DNA from: Phytoactinopolyspora mesophila
GTDB taxonomy: Bacteria > Actinomycetota > Actinomycetes > Jiangellales > Jiangellaceae
Length of the DNA: 64,000 nt
Reading direction: 5' to 3'
NCBI RefSeq assembly: GCF_010122465.1
Contig: NZ_WLZY01000004.1
Coordinates: 1-64,000 of the forward strand
This document shows positions 43,980 to 53,389 of this stretch, piece after piece (positions within the stretch are counted from its first letter, which is position 1; each line of letters begins with the position of its first letter). The position numbers and the translations under genes were made by a program. Below the pieces are notes generated by a model that did no database searches, was not told the DNA's origin, and saw nothing but the letters and a program-made list of their open reading frames with translations.

Positions 43980-44957
43980 GTGACCGAGACTCGACAGCTG
44001 ATCATCATCGGTTCCGGCCCAGCCGGATACACGGCGGCCGTCTATGCCGCTCGCGCGCGCCTCGATCCTCTCGTTCTGGAGGGAGAGGTCGAGTGGGGCG
44101 GTGCCCTGATGAACACCACTGAGGTGGAGAACTATCCCGGATTCCGCGACGGCATCATGGGACCCGCGCTGATGGAAGAGATGCGGGCACAGGCCGAGCG
44201 GTTCGGCGCGGAGATCATCACCCGCGACGCCGTGGACGTGGATCTGACCGGTCCCGTCAAGGTCGTCAAGGACGGTGAAGGCAATGAGTACCGCGCCCAC
44301 GCGGTGATTCTGGCCATGGGCTCGGGCTACCGGAAACTCGGTCTCGAGAACGAGTCGCGGCTGTCCGGACACGGTGTCTCCTGGTGCGCCACCTGCGATG
44401 GCTTCTTCTTCCGGGACCAAGACATCGCCGTCGTCGGCGGTGGCGACTCCGCGATCGAAGAGGCGACCTTCCTGACCCGCTTTGCCAGCAAGGTCTATCT
44501 CATCCACCGGCGCGACGAACTCCGTGCGTCCAAGGTGATGCAGGAGAGGGCCTTCGCGAACGAGAAGATCGAGTTCGTCTGGAACACCGAGATCGCCGAC
44601 GTCCTGGGCGAGGAGAAGGTGTCGGGGCTGCTCCTGCGCGACACCCGTACCGGCGCAGAACGTACCCTGGACGTCACCGGACTGTTCGTCGCGATCGGTC
44701 ACGATCCCCGTTCTGAGCTGGTCAGGGGGCAGGTGGATCTCGATTCGGAAGGCTACGTGCTGGTCGATGCTCCGTCGACGCGCACCAACCTCCCGGGTGT
44801 GTTCGCCTCCGGCGACCTCGTCGACCACGTCTATCGGCAGGCCGTCACCGCGGCGGGCACCGGGTGTTCGGCCGCGCTCGATGCGGAGCGGTTCCTTGCC
44901 GAGCTGGATCTGACCCCCACGGCTCAGATCGCCGGGTCGGAACTCGTACCGTCCTGA
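43980..44957 (+). CDS. trxB: Thioredoxin reductase
   Basis: A 325-residue flavoprotein that passes electrons from NADPH through FAD to thioredoxin. FAD site: [19 protein letters not shown]; redox cysteines: [16 protein letters not shown] site: [17 protein letters not shown]; second FAD site: [22 protein letters not shown] prefer the GTG at 43980 with GAAGGCACC upstream over that at 43965, which lacks a ribosome binding site. It precedes trxA by 61 bases. Confidence 0.96.
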   Translation: MTETRQLIIIGSGPAGYTAAVYAARARLDPLVLEGEVEWGGALMNTTEVENYPGFRDGIMGPALMEEMRAQAERFGAEIITRDAVDVDLTGPVKVVKDGEGNEYRAHAVILAMGSGYRKLGLENESRLSGHGVSWCATCDGFFFRDQDIAVVGGGDSAIEEATFLTRFASKVYLIHRRDELRASKVMQERAFANEKIEFVWNTEIADVLGEEKVSGLLLRDTRTGAERTLDVTGLFVAIGHDPRSELVRGQVDLDSEGYVLVDAPSTRTNLPGVFASGDLVDHVYRQAVTAAGTGCSAALDAERFLAELDLTPTAQIAGSELVPS

Positions 44958-45018
44958 CCTTTGTTTCATCCGTCCTTCGGGCCGGCGACACCGCACCATC
45001 CATAGTTGAGGAGTACAC

Positions 45019-45342
45019 ATGGGAACCATCCAGCACGTGACTGACGCTGACTTCGAAGAGAAGGTCCTGAAGAGTGACAAGCCTGTACTCGTCGACTTCT
45101 GGGCTGAGTGGTGCCGGCCGTGCCAGATGATCGCTCCGGTGCTCGAGGAGATTGCCCAATCGCAGGACAACCTCCAGATCGTGAAGCTGAATATCGACGA
45201 GAACCCCGCGACGGCGGCTGCCAACCGAGTGACCTCGATTCCGGCGTTGAACGTCTACTCCGGCGGCGAGGTCGTCAAGCAGATCATCGGCGCCAAGCCC
45301 AAGTCCCTCCTCCTGAACGAACTCGCCGACTACGTCGGCTAG
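45019..45342 (+). CDS. trxA: Thioredoxin
   Basis: A 107-residue thioredoxin, electron carrier from TrxB to ribonucleotide reductase and other disulfides. The active site reads WCRPC rather than the usual WCGPC, so the residue after the first cysteine is basic; this may raise its redox potential slightly. The cis-proline is in TSIPALNVY. ATG at 45019 after a GAGGAG site. Between trxB and cwlM as in mycobacteria (trxC). Confidence 0.96.
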   Translation: MGTIQHVTDADFEEKVLKSDKPVLVDFWAEWCRPCQMIAPVLEEIAQSQDNLQIVKLNIDENPATAAANRVTSIPALNVYSGGEVVKQIIGAKPKSLLLNELADYVG

Positions 45343-45351
45343 TCTCGTTCG

Positions 45352-46488
45352 ATGACGACAGTTCGCTACCGCTTGGGCGACACCGGACCTGCCATTTCGG
45401 AGATCCGGACCAAACTCACGCTGCTGGGGCTGCTGGACGACACCGCCCCTGGCCCGCACACCTTTGACGAGGACGTTGACCGGGCGGTCCGGCAGTTCCA
45501 GCAGGAGCGCGGTCTGACCGTTACCGGCGTCGTCGATGCCACCACCTACCGGGTGCTGGACGAGGCCCGCTGGCGCCTGGGCGACCGGCTGCTCTCGTAC
45601 GTCGTCGCGAATCCGCAAACGGGCGACGACGTTCTCGCGCTGCAGCGCAGATTGAGCGAACTCGGTTTCGATGTCGGTCAGGTCGACGGTGTCTTCGGTC
45701 CGCGTACTGACGAGGCGGTGCGGGAGCTGCAGCGCAACACCGGCCTCACGCCCGACGGAACCTGCGGGCCGAGCACCTTCAAGGCACTTGGCCGGCTGGC
45801 CCCGATCGTCACCGGCGGCCGCCCGGACACGCTACGCGCCTCGGAGGCGCTGCGGCGTGCCGGCAAGCGGCTGCCGGGCAAGGTCGTCGTGATCGACCCC
45901 GGTCACGGTGGAGCCGACCGCGGAAACACCGGGCACGGTCTCGAGGAGGCCGCCATAGTCGAAGATCTCGGGGCCCGCATCGAAGGTCGGCTGACCGCTA
46001 CCGGCGTCCAGACGTATCTGACCCGAGGACCTGGCTCCGAGGTCGAGCTCGACGAGATCGGCCGCGCAGAGTTCGCCAACGAGACCGGCGCGAACCTCAT
46101 GGTCTCGCTGCACGTCGACGCCCATCCGAACCCGTCGGCCTCCGGTGTGTCGACGTACTACTACGGCGGCGACCGCCCGGGCACTATGAGTGCCATCGGC
46201 GAGCAGTTCGCCGGATTGATCCAACGCGAGATCGTCGCCCGAACCGACCTGCTCAACTGTCACAGCCATGCCAAGACCTGGGACCTGCTGCGGCACACGA
46301 AGATGGCCACCGTGCGGGTAGAGCTCGGATACGTCACCAACGAGAACGACGCCGCGCGGCTCGCAGACCCCGACTTCCGCGACGTCATCGCCGAGGCGAT
46401 CGTCGTCGCTGTTCAGCGCGTCTACCTGCCTACCGGCGAAGACGCGCCTACGGGCGTGCTCCACCTGGATGATCTCGCTCAGGTGTGA
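45352..46488 (+). CDS. cwlM: CwlM-like amidase-fold regulator
   Basis: A 378-residue protein with two peptidoglycan-binding domains (RYRLGDTGPAISEIRTKL ... VDRAVRQFQQERGL; DDVLALQRRLSELGFDVGQVDG ... EAVRELQRNTGL) followed by an amidase_3 domain from about residue 180 (VVVIDPGHGGADRGN, MVSLHVDAHPNPSASG, VRVELGYVTNENDA). No signal peptide is present, as for mycobacterial CwlM, which acts in the cytoplasm as an activator of MurA after phosphorylation. The zinc ligands and glutamate appear intact, so enzymatic activity is possible. Nine bases after trxA. Confidence 0.9.
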   Translation: MTTVRYRLGDTGPAISEIRTKLTLLGLLDDTAPGPHTFDEDVDRAVRQFQQERGLTVTGVVDATTYRVLDEARWRLGDRLLSYVVANPQTGDDVLALQRRLSELGFDVGQVDGVFGPRTDEAVRELQRNTGLTPDGTCGPSTFKALGRLAPIVTGGRPDTLRASEALRRAGKRLPGKVVVIDPGHGGADRGNTGHGLEEAAIVEDLGARIEGRLTATGVQTYLTRGPGSEVELDEIGRAEFANETGANLMVSLHVDAHPNPSASGVSTYYYGGDRPGTMSAIGEQFAGLIQREIVARTDLLNCHSHAKTWDLLRHTKMATVRVELGYVTNENDAARLADPDFRDVIAEAIVVAVQRVYLPTGEDAPTGVLHLDDLAQV

Positions 46489-46603
46489 TGTGTCATAACC
46501 GTGCCCACTAAGCAATGTGCGTTGAGCCACGTTTTGGGGCATTGTTGGTAGCTGGCGGCGATGCTATCCGAGCGTGGTCGACGAGCGAAGGTGGAGGTGT
46601 GAC

Positions 46604-47944
46604 GTGGGGCAGGATCCAGACGCGAATCAGAGGACTGCCGAAGCAGCAACACCTGCGACCGGCTCCCGGCTAGATTCATACGTTGACCGCTATGCCACCC
46701 GTACTCATGGCATGACCGCCTCAGAGGTCCGCTCGCTGTTCGCCGTGGCCTCCCGGCCGGAGGTCGTGTCCTTGGCCGGCGGCATGCCCAACATCTCGGG
46801 TCTACCAATGGATGTCGTCGGCTCGCTGCTGAACAACCTGATCGAGAAGCGCGGCCTGACCGCCCTGCAGTACGGCTCCGGCCAAGGTGACCCCCGCTTG
46901 CGGGAGCAGATATGTGAGGTCATGAGTGCTACCGGCGTACGAGGGCATCCGGACGATGTCACCGTCACGGTAGGCTCCCAGCAGGCCTTGGACCTCGTCA
47001 CCAGGATTTTCATCGATCCGGGCGACGTGATCCTGGCCGAGGCGCCGTCGTACGTCGGTGCGTTGAGCACGTTCCGCTCCTACCAGGCCGAAGTTGTGCA
47101 TGTGGAGATGGACGACGAAGGTCTCATCCCGGACCGTCTGCGCGAAGCGATCCGCGCGGTGAATGCCAGCGGACGGCGCATCAAGTTCCTGTACACGATT
47201 CCCAGCTACCACAACCCGGCCGGAGTCACGCTTCCCGCCGAACGACGCACCGAGATCCTGCGAATCTGCCGGCAAGAGGACCTGCTCATCATCGAGGACG
47301 ACCCCTACGGTCTACTGGGTTTCGACGGCGAAGTGCCGCGAGCCATGCGGGCCGACGACGACGAAGGGGTGGTGTACCTCGGCTCGTTCTCGAAGACGTT
47401 CGCGCCCGGCTTCCGCGTCGGATGGACGCTGGCGCCACATGCCGTACGGGAGAAGCTCGTCCTGGCGGCCGAGAGCAGCGTATTGTGCCCGCCTACCTTC
47501 AGTCAGCTGGCGGTCTCGGAATACCTCTCGGGGTATGACTGGCGGGGTCAGGTCAAGGCTTTCCGTGAGCTCTACCGCGAACGGCGTGATGCGATGCTCG
47601 GCGCATTGAGTGATCTCATGCCCGAGGGCACGCATTGGACCCACCCGAGCGGTGGCTTCTACGTGTGGCTGACCTTGCCAGAAGGCCTCGACACCAAGGC
47701 GATGCTGCCTCGTGCCGTGACCAACCGGGTCGCGTACGTCCCTGGCACCGCCTTCTACGCCGACGGCTTCGGCAGCCGCTCGATGCGGCTGTCCTACTGC
47801 TACCCCACACCCGAACGGATCCGTGAAGGCGTGCGACGCCTGGCGCAAGTCGTGGAGCAGGAAGTGGAGCTGCGCACCGCGTTCGGCGCCTCGACGTCGT
47901 CGCGCCGGCCCGGACTCGACGCCCCCGCACCGGACCAGAGCTGA
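46604..47944 (+). CDS. PLP-dependent aminotransferase, class I/II
   Basis: A 446-residue fold-type I aminotransferase close to the LysN/2-aminoadipate and MocR-catalytic group but without a GntR domain. Visible are the PLP-contact motifs LQYGSGQGDPRLREQI, VTVGSQQALDLVTRIF, TIPSYHNPAGVTLP, IIEDDPYGLLGF and the Schiff-base lysine in LGSFSKTFAPGFRVGW. The GTG at 46604 follows GGAGGTGTGA; an earlier in-frame ATG at 46574 lacks such a site. It lies between cwlM and ddl; substrate unknown. A branched-chain, aromatic or aminoadipate specificity cannot be decided here. Confidence 0.88.
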   Translation: MGQDPDANQRTAEAATPATGSRLDSYVDRYATRTHGMTASEVRSLFAVASRPEVVSLAGGMPNISGLPMDVVGSLLNNLIEKRGLTALQYGSGQGDPRLREQICEVMSATGVRGHPDDVTVTVGSQQALDLVTRIFIDPGDVILAEAPSYVGALSTFRSYQAEVVHVEMDDEGLIPDRLREAIRAVNASGRRIKFLYTIPSYHNPAGVTLPAERRTEILRICRQEDLLIIEDDPYGLLGFDGEVPRAMRADDDEGVVYLGSFSKTFAPGFRVGWTLAPHAVREKLVLAAESSVLCPPTFSQLAVSEYLSGYDWRGQVKAFRELYRERRDAMLGALSDLMPEGTHWTHPSGGFYVWLTLPEGLDTKAMLPRAVTNRVAYVPGTAFYADGFGSRSMRLSYCYPTPERIREGVRRLAQVVEQEVELRTAFGASTSSRRPGLDAPAPDQS

Positions 47945-47996
47945 TCCAGACGCGCCCCGGCTCGAACATCCCTGATTCCAGATGAAAGGCGATCAG

Positions 47997-48947
47997 ATGA
48001 GCGATCTCGGCCACGTACTCGTCCTGGCCGGCGGACTCTCCCACGAACGGGACGTCTCGTTACGGTCGGGGCGTCGGGTGGCCGAGGCGCTCCGGGAGAT
48101 CGGCGTCGACGTCAGCCAGCGTGACGCCGACGCGGATCTCCTGTCGACGCTCGTGAGTGAGCCGCCAGCTGTCGTTTTTCCGCTGCTGCACGGCACTCAG
48201 GGCGAAGACGGAGCCATCCAGGAGGTTCTGACCCTGGCCGGGATCCCGTATGTGGGCTCTCCGCCCGGTAGCTGCCGGCAAACCTTCGACAAGCCGGTGG
48301 CCAAAGGGCTGCTCGAGGCCGCCGCCCTCAAGACACCCCCCGGGGCGGTGTTGTCTCAGGCCACATTCCGTGATCTGGGCGCAGCAGCACTGCTCGACGC
48401 CTTGGTTGCCCGCCTCGGCCTCCCGCTCATAGTCAAGCCAGCCCGCGGCGGGTCATCGCTAGGCACATCGGTCGTGACCGAGGCCGAGAGCCTGCCATCG
48501 GCCATGGTGGAGTGTTTCGCCTATGGTCAGGCAGCTATGATAGAACAAAAGATCGATGGAACGGAGATCGCCGTCTCGGTGGTCGACACGGGGTCTGGGC
48601 CAAAGGCGCTGCCCGCCGTCGAGATCGTCGCCGAGTCAGGCACGTACGACTACCACGCCCGCTACACCGCCGGCACCACCGAATACTTCGTCCCGGCACG
48701 GCTCGGCGACGCCGTGGCCCAAACCGTCGCCGACGCCGCCGTGAAAGCTCACCGAGCCCTCGGCCTCCGGGATCTTTCCCGCACCGACATGATCGTCGAC
48801 CACCACGGCACGCCCTGGTTGCTCGACGTCAACGTGGCGCCCGGCATGACGGAGACATCATTGCTGCCCCAAGCGGTGCGTGCCGCTGGAATCGGCCTGG
48901 GTGATCTCGTGCGAGATCTGCTTGTGGTGGCGTTGAATCGCCGCTGA
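47997..48947 (+). CDS. ddl: D-alanine--D-alanine ligase-like ATP-grasp enzyme
   Basis: A 316-residue ATP-grasp ligase that probably joins two D-alanines for peptidoglycan. The N-terminal motif GGLSHERDVSLRSG is diagnostic; the ATP-binding lysine region PLIVKPARGGSSLGTSVV and the metal-binding end LLDVNVAPGMTETSLLPQA are present, the last slightly altered from EVNTLPGMT. ATG at 47997 has a GAAAGG site; the ATG at 47982 is less well placed. Actinobacteria often carry a second, canonical ddl elsewhere, so specificity may differ. Confidence 0.88.
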   Translation: MSDLGHVLVLAGGLSHERDVSLRSGRRVAEALREIGVDVSQRDADADLLSTLVSEPPAVVFPLLHGTQGEDGAIQEVLTLAGIPYVGSPPGSCRQTFDKPVAKGLLEAAALKTPPGAVLSQATFRDLGAAALLDALVARLGLPLIVKPARGGSSLGTSVVTEAESLPSAMVECFAYGQAAMIEQKIDGTEIAVSVVDTGSGPKALPAVEIVAESGTYDYHARYTAGTTEYFVPARLGDAVAQTVADAAVKAHRALGLRDLSRTDMIVDHHGTPWLLDVNVAPGMTETSLLPQAVRAAGIGLGDLVRDLLVVALNRR

Positions 48948-49120
48948 TCATCGCACTTGTCGTTTGAGGCGCTTCTGTCGTGTCCGTGGGCGCAGGCGCC
49001 TTGGCGGGTGGTGTGTACGTGGGCGGGTTGGGTGTTGTGGCGCATGCCCGAGCCCTTTTGAGTTCGGGTGGCGTGCCTGCTCGAACCACCGGGCCCACTG
49101 AACTGCTCAAGCCGCTGGTG

Positions 49121-49278
49121 CCGGCGGCCCGTCGTGGTTCACACGACGATCTTCACGACTGGTGTGTGCCCACTCGTGTGAATTCTGACGGCGTACAGCG
49201 GCATTGGCTGGCACGACGATCTCCACGACCCCGAATACCGACCCGGCGGCCCGTCGTGATTCACACGACGATCTTCAC
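49121..49278 (+). repeat. 36-base direct repeat pair
   Basis: The unit CCGGCGGCCCGTCGTG-(G/A)-TTCACACGACGATCTTCAC occurs at 49121-49156 and 49243-49278 with one difference. A partial third copy (GCACGACGATCTCCACGAC) starts at 49211. Each unit holds an internal GTCGTG/CACGAC inverted pair. Only two full units, unevenly spaced, so not a CRISPR. Confidence 0.8.
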
Positions 49279-49415
49279 ACCAGCAGCAACCACCCACGAA
49301 GGCGACACACCACAGCCAGACCTCGCCGAAAGCCCTTAGGGAACAACCCGCCAGCAGCGGCCCCCACGAACTCACCCACGCATAAGTCACAAGAGCCTCA
49401 TTTGATCGCCGTGAT

Positions 49416-49552
49416 TCAGCCGACGTCGCCGCCCTGGCAAGCCATCGCCTGGACCTGCTCGAGCATGCGCGCCCAGACCCCCGGCCTTCGACCAGCGGCC
49501 GAAGTTCTTGTAGATCGCGTTCCAGTTCCCGAACCGCTCGGGCAACACGTTC
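49416..49552 (-). pseudogene. IS5-family transposase remnant
   Basis: Reading the minus strand gives NVLPERFGNWNAIYKNFGRW followed by SKAG, a hallmark of the N-terminal half of IS5-type transposases, then after a one-base frameshift (an extra G near 49476) VWARMLEQVQAMACQGGDVG and a stop at 49416-49418. The upstream part is interrupted by stops. The catalytic half is absent. The fragment is therefore dead. Confidence 0.75.
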
Positions 49553-49682
49553 ACACCTCATCGGAGATCGCGTCACGCGACACAAGCACAAGGCTGCGCC
49601 CCGACGACTTCGAAGCCCCTAGCAACACACTGCGAGGCTGACCGAGACTCGTTGCCCGTGCGGACCACGAAGCGTCTACTGG

Positions 49683-49982
49683 TCAGACGGGATCGGTGAA
49701 CGAGATCGGCTTGCCGGTGGCGTGGGCATATGCGATCTCCCTACTCGTGGACTCGCCGATATACCCGCCGGGGTTGACGACCAGAACCCGGTCAGCCAGG
49801 TCGATCTTGCGCAGGTGGAGCGCGTCCAGCGCGGTCTTCTGCTCGTTGGTGATCAACTCGTCAGCTTCGCCTGGCGCGACGACGATGACACCTGCCAAGG
49901 TCAGATCACGGTTCGCCGCACGCATCTCGTCTACGAACCGCGTAGAGCCGCAGATGCAGACGATCTCAGGTCGGTCGGGCAC
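49683..49982 (-). CDS. Nucleoside 2-deoxyribosyltransferase-like small protein
   Basis: A 99-residue protein starting with a Rossmann-like strand and CGSTRF motif (PEIVCICGSTRFVDEMRAAN), then a central acidic stretch and DRVLVVNPGGYIGESTSREIAYAHATGKPI near the end, given here as VLVVNPGGYIGESTSREIAY. This layout, with a catalytic-type ESTxREI segment, is that of the nucleoside 2-deoxyribosyltransferase/DUF4406 group found in phages and accessory regions. It lies between the degenerate region and the parS cluster; substrate unknown. Confidence 0.75.
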   Translation of the reverse strand: MPDRPEIVCICGSTRFVDEMRAANRDLTLAGVIVVAPGEADELITNEQKTALDALHLRKIDLADRVLVVNPGGYIGESTSREIAYAHATGKPISFTDPV

Positions 49983-50243
49983 GTCTCAGTCCTTCGGTCG
50001 AACGGGAAGGCCGTCAGTGCGCACGGGGTGTTGACAGAGCGGCACACGAGTCAACAGCTTACGCGGCGAGATGGACACCACGCGGCTGCACCGTCGCAGG
50101 CGGGAGGCATGGCCCGTACTGGGAATGGCGCTGCTCGACGGCGAAGTCTGGTGTGCGTTCGGCTCGCCAGCTTCCTTGAGCAACACGGCCTGGCTCGAAG
50201 CGGCGAGTGTGTGCCCTGGGCGCGTACTCGCGGCGGCGGCCGT

Positions 50244-50259
50244 TGTTTCACGGGAAACA
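50244..50259. promoter_or_regulatory. parS: parS site 1 (ParB-binding)
   Basis: TGTTTCACGGGAAACA matches the near-universal parS consensus TGTTTCACGTGAAACA at 15 of 16 positions. ParB encoded nearby should load here and spread. Confidence 0.85.
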
Positions 50260-50460
50260 TGCACCGAGACCTTCGGTGTTCTCACCCATGGCGGGGCAGA
50301 TCACCTCAGCTTCACTCTCGTCGCCCTTCGGGAAGCGTAGCCGCGGCAATCCGCTGAAACTGTGCACTAGATCCAGGAACCAACACGTTGACGCCACTCC
50401 CCGGCGGCGCGTCAGGCCGTGGGGTCCCCGCTTCCGCGTGCCTGCACTCGGCGGCGGGGA

Positions 50461-50476
50461 TGTTTCACGGGAAACA
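50461..50476. promoter_or_regulatory. parS: parS site 2 (ParB-binding)
   Basis: A second TGTTTCACGGGAAACA, identical to site 1, 45 bases beyond the parB stop codon. One mismatch to consensus. Confidence 0.85.
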
Positions 50477-50520
50477 TGCCGTTCCCGGGACCACGAGCCC
50501 GCTGCATAGTGGCCGGGTGC

Positions 50521-51549
50521 CTAGCTTCCGTTGCTGTCGGGGGCGATCTTGGGGTCGATGGTGCTGACGATCCGGTCAAGGTCTTCGATGCTGGCGAACT
50601 CGATCGTGACCTTCCCCTTGCTCCGGCCCAGGTCGACCTTCACCCGGGTCTCGAGCCGATCAGACAGCGCAGATGCGATGTCATTCAGCCGCGGCGCCAC
50701 CGGCTTCGGGCCTCGCCGCTGCTTGCGGGCCGGTGTGTTGCCGTCGCCGATCGCGACGATCTCTTCAACTGAACGAACACTTAGTCCTTCGGCGACGATC
50801 CGTTGAGCCAGCCGCTCCTGGGCACCGCCGTCCTCCAAGCCAAGGAGTGCCCGGGCGTGCCCCGCGGACAACACACCCGCTGCGACCCGACGCTGTACCA
50901 AGGGTGGCAACTTCAGCAACCGCAGAGTGTTGGAGATCTGGGGACGGCTCCGGCCGATTCGCCCCGCCAATTCATCGTGTGTGCATGAGAAGTCGTCCAG
51001 GAGTTGCTGGTATGCGGCCGCTTCTTCCAGGGGATTGAGCTCGCTCCGGTGCAAATTCTCCAGGAGCGCGTCCCGAAGCATCTCGTCGTCGGACGTCGAC
51101 CGCACAATCGCGGGCACAGCGGCCAGTCCGGCACGTTGCGAAGCGCGCCAGCGCCGCTCGCCCATGACGAGCTCGAAGTGACCCTCGTCGATCTGCCTCA
51201 CGACGATTGGCTGGAGGAGCCCGATCTGGCCGATGGAAAACGCCAGCTCCGACATGGCTTCCTCATCGAAGTCCTGGCGCGGTTGCCGGGGGTTTGGCTT
51301 AATCGCCTCGATAGGTATCTCAGCAAACGCGGCGCCTGTCACTGGCACTAGGCCGTCATCCGAGGGAGCCGCGCGTGGGGCCGTTTCACGTGAAACAGTG
51401 TTGCCGACCTCTTCGGCAATGTGACCGCCAGAAACCGGCTCGGCCTTCAGAACGTCAGCCGGGGCGCTGGGAGCTTGTTGCTCATCCACCGGCCCCGTCG
51501 GGATCAGCGCTCCTAACCCACGCCCAAGTCCCCGCCGCCGTTCCGTCAT
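50521..51549 (-). CDS. parB: Chromosome partitioning protein ParB
   Basis: A 342-residue CTP-dependent DNA clamp that loads at parS. The N-terminus is basic/low complexity ([13 protein letters not shown]), the CTPase/ParB domain shows [18 protein letters not shown] and the arginine motif [14 protein letters not shown], the HTH is [31 protein letters not shown] in pieces, followed by a C-terminal dimerisation domain ([18 protein letters not shown]). Its own 5' region contains a parS site, encoding VSRET at about residue 53. ATGA overlap with parA. Confidence 0.96.
   Translation of the reverse strand: MTERRRGLGRGLGALIPTGPVDEQQAPSAPADVLKAEPVSGGHIAEEVGNTVSRETAPRAAPSDDGLVPVTGAAFAEIPIEAIKPNPRQPRQDFDEEAMSELAFSIGQIGLLQPIVVRQIDEGHFELVMGERRWRASQRAGLAAVPAIVRSTSDDEMLRDALLENLHRSELNPLEEAAAYQQLLDDFSCTHDELAGRIGRSRPQISNTLRLLKLPPLVQRRVAAGVLSAGHARALLGLEDGGAQERLAQRIVAEGLSVRSVEEIVAIGDGNTPARKQRRGPKPVAPRLNDIASALSDRLETRVKVDLGRSKGKVTIEFASIEDLDRIVSTIDPKIAPDSNGS
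51382..51397. promoter_or_regulatory. parS: parS site 3, inside parB coding sequence
   Basis: CGTTTCACGTGAAACA matches 15 of 16 parS positions and keeps the central CACGTG. It lies within parB, where the minus strand reads VSRET. Autoregulation or local loading is plausible. Confidence 0.85.
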
Positions 51550-52679
51550 CGCTGATCCCCCGTCGTTCGGTCATCTCTACCAACGCCCCGCTCGGCGATC
51601 TCCCGTGCTGCCTCGAGATACGACAGGGCACCGCTCGACCCGGGATCGTACGTCATCACGGTCTGTCCATAGCTGGGCGCCTCGCTGATCCGGACCGAAC
51701 GTGGCACCGCGCTCTTCAGAACCGTATCCCCGAAATAGCGGCGAACCTCGTCGGCCACCTGGGAGGCCAGACGAGTCCGGCCGTCGTACATCGTCAAGAT
51801 GATCGTGGATACGGCTAGTTCCTGGTTCAAATGCGCACGCACCATGTCGATGTTCTTGAGCAACTGGCTCAATCCTTCGAGTGCGTAGTACTCGCACTGA
51901 ATCGGGATCAGCACCTCGTCGCCGCCTACCAGCGCATTCACCGTCAGCAAGCCCAGGGACGGCGGGCAATCGATGAACACGTAGTCATACCGGCCGCCGT
52001 CAGCTTTCACGTGTTGCTCGATCGCATCTCGCAGCCGGGCCTCACGGGACACCGTCGAGACGAGCTCGATCTCCGAACCCGCGAGATCGATCGTTGCCGG
52101 AACACACCACAACGTCTCGAAACCCTCAACCTGCTGCACGACGCCATCCATCGGATTCTGCTCGATGATCACGTCGTAGATGCTGGGGATCTCCGCGTGG
52201 TGGTCGATCCCCAGAGCCGTCGAGGCATTGCCTTGTGGATCGAGGTCGAGCACCAGTACCCGCAGGCCGCTGACGGCCATCGCCGCGGCGAGATTCACGG
52301 CCGTCGTCGTCTTGCCGACCCCGCCCTTCTGATTGGCCACCACCATGACCCGCGGGCTGTCCGGCTTGGGCATCGGCATCCGATTGCGGCCGGTGGCGAT
52401 CAGCGCAGCCGCTGCCTCTCGTGCAATCGGGGTGTCCGAATCCGCGAGCACTCCGGGCCCGCCCACATCGGCAAACTCCGAGGCTCGTCGCGCCGACGAG
52501 ACCACGTCGTTCTCAACCATCGGGTCGTCACTGCTCACCGGCTCATCCTTCGGGGTTCGTTCCGACTCTTCATGCCTGGACGTCTCGCTGTCCGCGATCC
52601 ATCCCACAGGGGCGCTCCCCGTCTCCCGGCCGTCCGGCCTGATCTGCGGCCAGCCGAGACCACGCACCACCGACGTCAT
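51546..52679 (-). CDS. parA: Chromosome partitioning ATPase ParA
   Basis: A 377-residue ParA/MinD-type ATPase that moves ParB-parS complexes over the nucleoid. After a 110-residue acidic, variable N-terminal extension common in actinobacteria, the deviant Walker A is [20 protein letters not shown], then Walker A' [16 protein letters not shown] and Walker [12 protein letters not shown] begin at the ATG at 52679 ([12 protein letters not shown]) because the upstream frame overlaps rsmG. Coupled to parB by ATGA. Confidence 0.95.
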   Translation of the reverse strand: MTSVVRGLGWPQIRPDGRETGSAPVGWIADSETSRHEESERTPKDEPVSSDDPMVENDVVSSARRASEFADVGGPGVLADSDTPIAREAAAALIATGRNRMPMPKPDSPRVMVVANQKGGVGKTTTAVNLAAAMAVSGLRVLVLDLDPQGNASTALGIDHHAEIPSIYDVIIEQNPMDGVVQQVEGFETLWCVPATIDLAGSEIELVSTVSREARLRDAIEQHVKADGGRYDYVFIDCPPSLGLLTVNALVGGDEVLIPIQCEYYALEGLSQLLKNIDMVRAHLNQELAVSTIILTMYDGRTRLASQVADEVRRYFGDTVLKSAVPRSVRISEAPSYGQTVMTYDPGSSGALSYLEAAREIAERGVGRDDRTTGDQR

Positions 52680-52732
52680 ACTCTCAGGACTTCCTTCCGG
52701 GCCGCCCTGCCCCCTGGGCTGTCTCACCTCTG

Positions 52733-53389
52733 TTAAGCCTTTGTCACTACCGCCACTAACGTAGCCGGATCGACCACATTCTTCCCTACAGTTTCCACGG
52801 TCCAAGACGCCGCACCGGCACTTCTCAGACTCGACCGCGCTTTTTGCAGCTCTTCGTGCACTGATTCGCCTTTCAGAGCCACGAGGCGACCGCCAGGGCG
52901 AAGCATTGGAGCACTCAAGGTCATCAGATGGCCAACCTTCGCGACCGCCCGCGCGGTGACCACGTCGAACGGAGAAGGAGGCAGGTAGTCCTCGGCTCGT
53001 GCACGCACCACGGTCACATGGGGAAGGCCAAGCAGCGCAACTGTCTCAAGTAAGAACTCGGTGCGTCGGAGCATCGGCTCGATCAGCACGATCTCCAGAT
53101 CGGGGCGAGCAATCGCCAATGCCAGGCCGGGTAAACCTGCACCCGATCCAATGTCGGCCACTTTCTCGCCGTGACCGATCACCTCACCGATCACAGCACA
53201 GTTCAGCAAGTGCCGGTCCCACAGGCGAGGCCCCTCGCGCGGGCCTATGAGCCCACGCTCGATGCCAGCCTCGGCCAGCCACGATACATATCTCTCCGCC
53301 ATCGGCAGTCTGGAGCCGAAGACGGTGGTCGCGCCCCCCGGCGGCGCGCCAGTTTCACGTGAAACCGAGGGCTCAGACCCTGGCGTCAC
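52733..53389 (-). CDS. rsmG: 16S rRNA (guanine-N7) methyltransferase
   Basis: A 218-residue SAM-dependent methyltransferase that modifies G527 of 16S rRNA; loss gives low-level streptomycin resistance. SAM motif I is VADIGSGAGLPGLALAIARP; RLWDRHLLNCAVI and VTARAVAKVGHLM are family signatures. The GTG at 53389 overlaps the jag stop as GTGA. Codons 9-13 read VSRET because a parS site is embedded there. Confidence 0.95.
   Translation of the reverse strand: MTPGSEPSVSRETGAPPGGATTVFGSRLPMAERYVSWLAEAGIERGLIGPREGPRLWDRHLLNCAVIGEVIGHGEKVADIGSGAGLPGLALAIARPDLEIVLIEPMLRRTEFLLETVALLGLPHVTVVRARAEDYLPPSPFDVVTARAVAKVGHLMTLSAPMLRPGGRLVALKGESVHEELQKARSSLRSAGAASWTVETVGKNVVDPATLVAVVTKA
53351..53366. promoter_or_regulatory. 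parS: parS site 4, inside rsmG coding sequence
   Basis: AGTTTCACGTGAAACC keeps the 14-base core GTTTCACGTGAAAC of the consensus and lies in the first codons of rsmG. It is the nearest parS to oriC in this window. Confidence 0.85.

Larger units (their letters stand above)
48948..49682. other. Degenerate intergenic region with IS5 remnant and direct repeats
   Basis: A 735-base gap without an intact gene. It contains a pair of 36-base direct repeats and a transposase fragment, listed separately. Several frames are open for 100-150 codons but are low-complexity or antisense to the transposase remnant and show no recognisable domain. It looks like a graveyard of mobile DNA. Confidence 0.7.
49983..50520. 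other. Gene-poor region downstream of parB containing two parS sites
   Basis: A 538-base gap holding parS sites 1 and 2. A frame at 50071-50340 (+) is open for 89 codons but its protein has no recognisable domain, and the opposite frame is equally open; I do not call either. No terminator is obvious downstream of parB. Confidence 0.6.

Noticed and set aside
49121-49278. CRISPR-like direct repeats
   Set aside because: Only two full units with a 86-base gap and no cas genes nearby.
50071-50340. 89-codon frame carrying parS site 1 (VSRET)
   Set aside because: Equally open on the opposite strand, no domain; VSRET comes from the parS palindrome.
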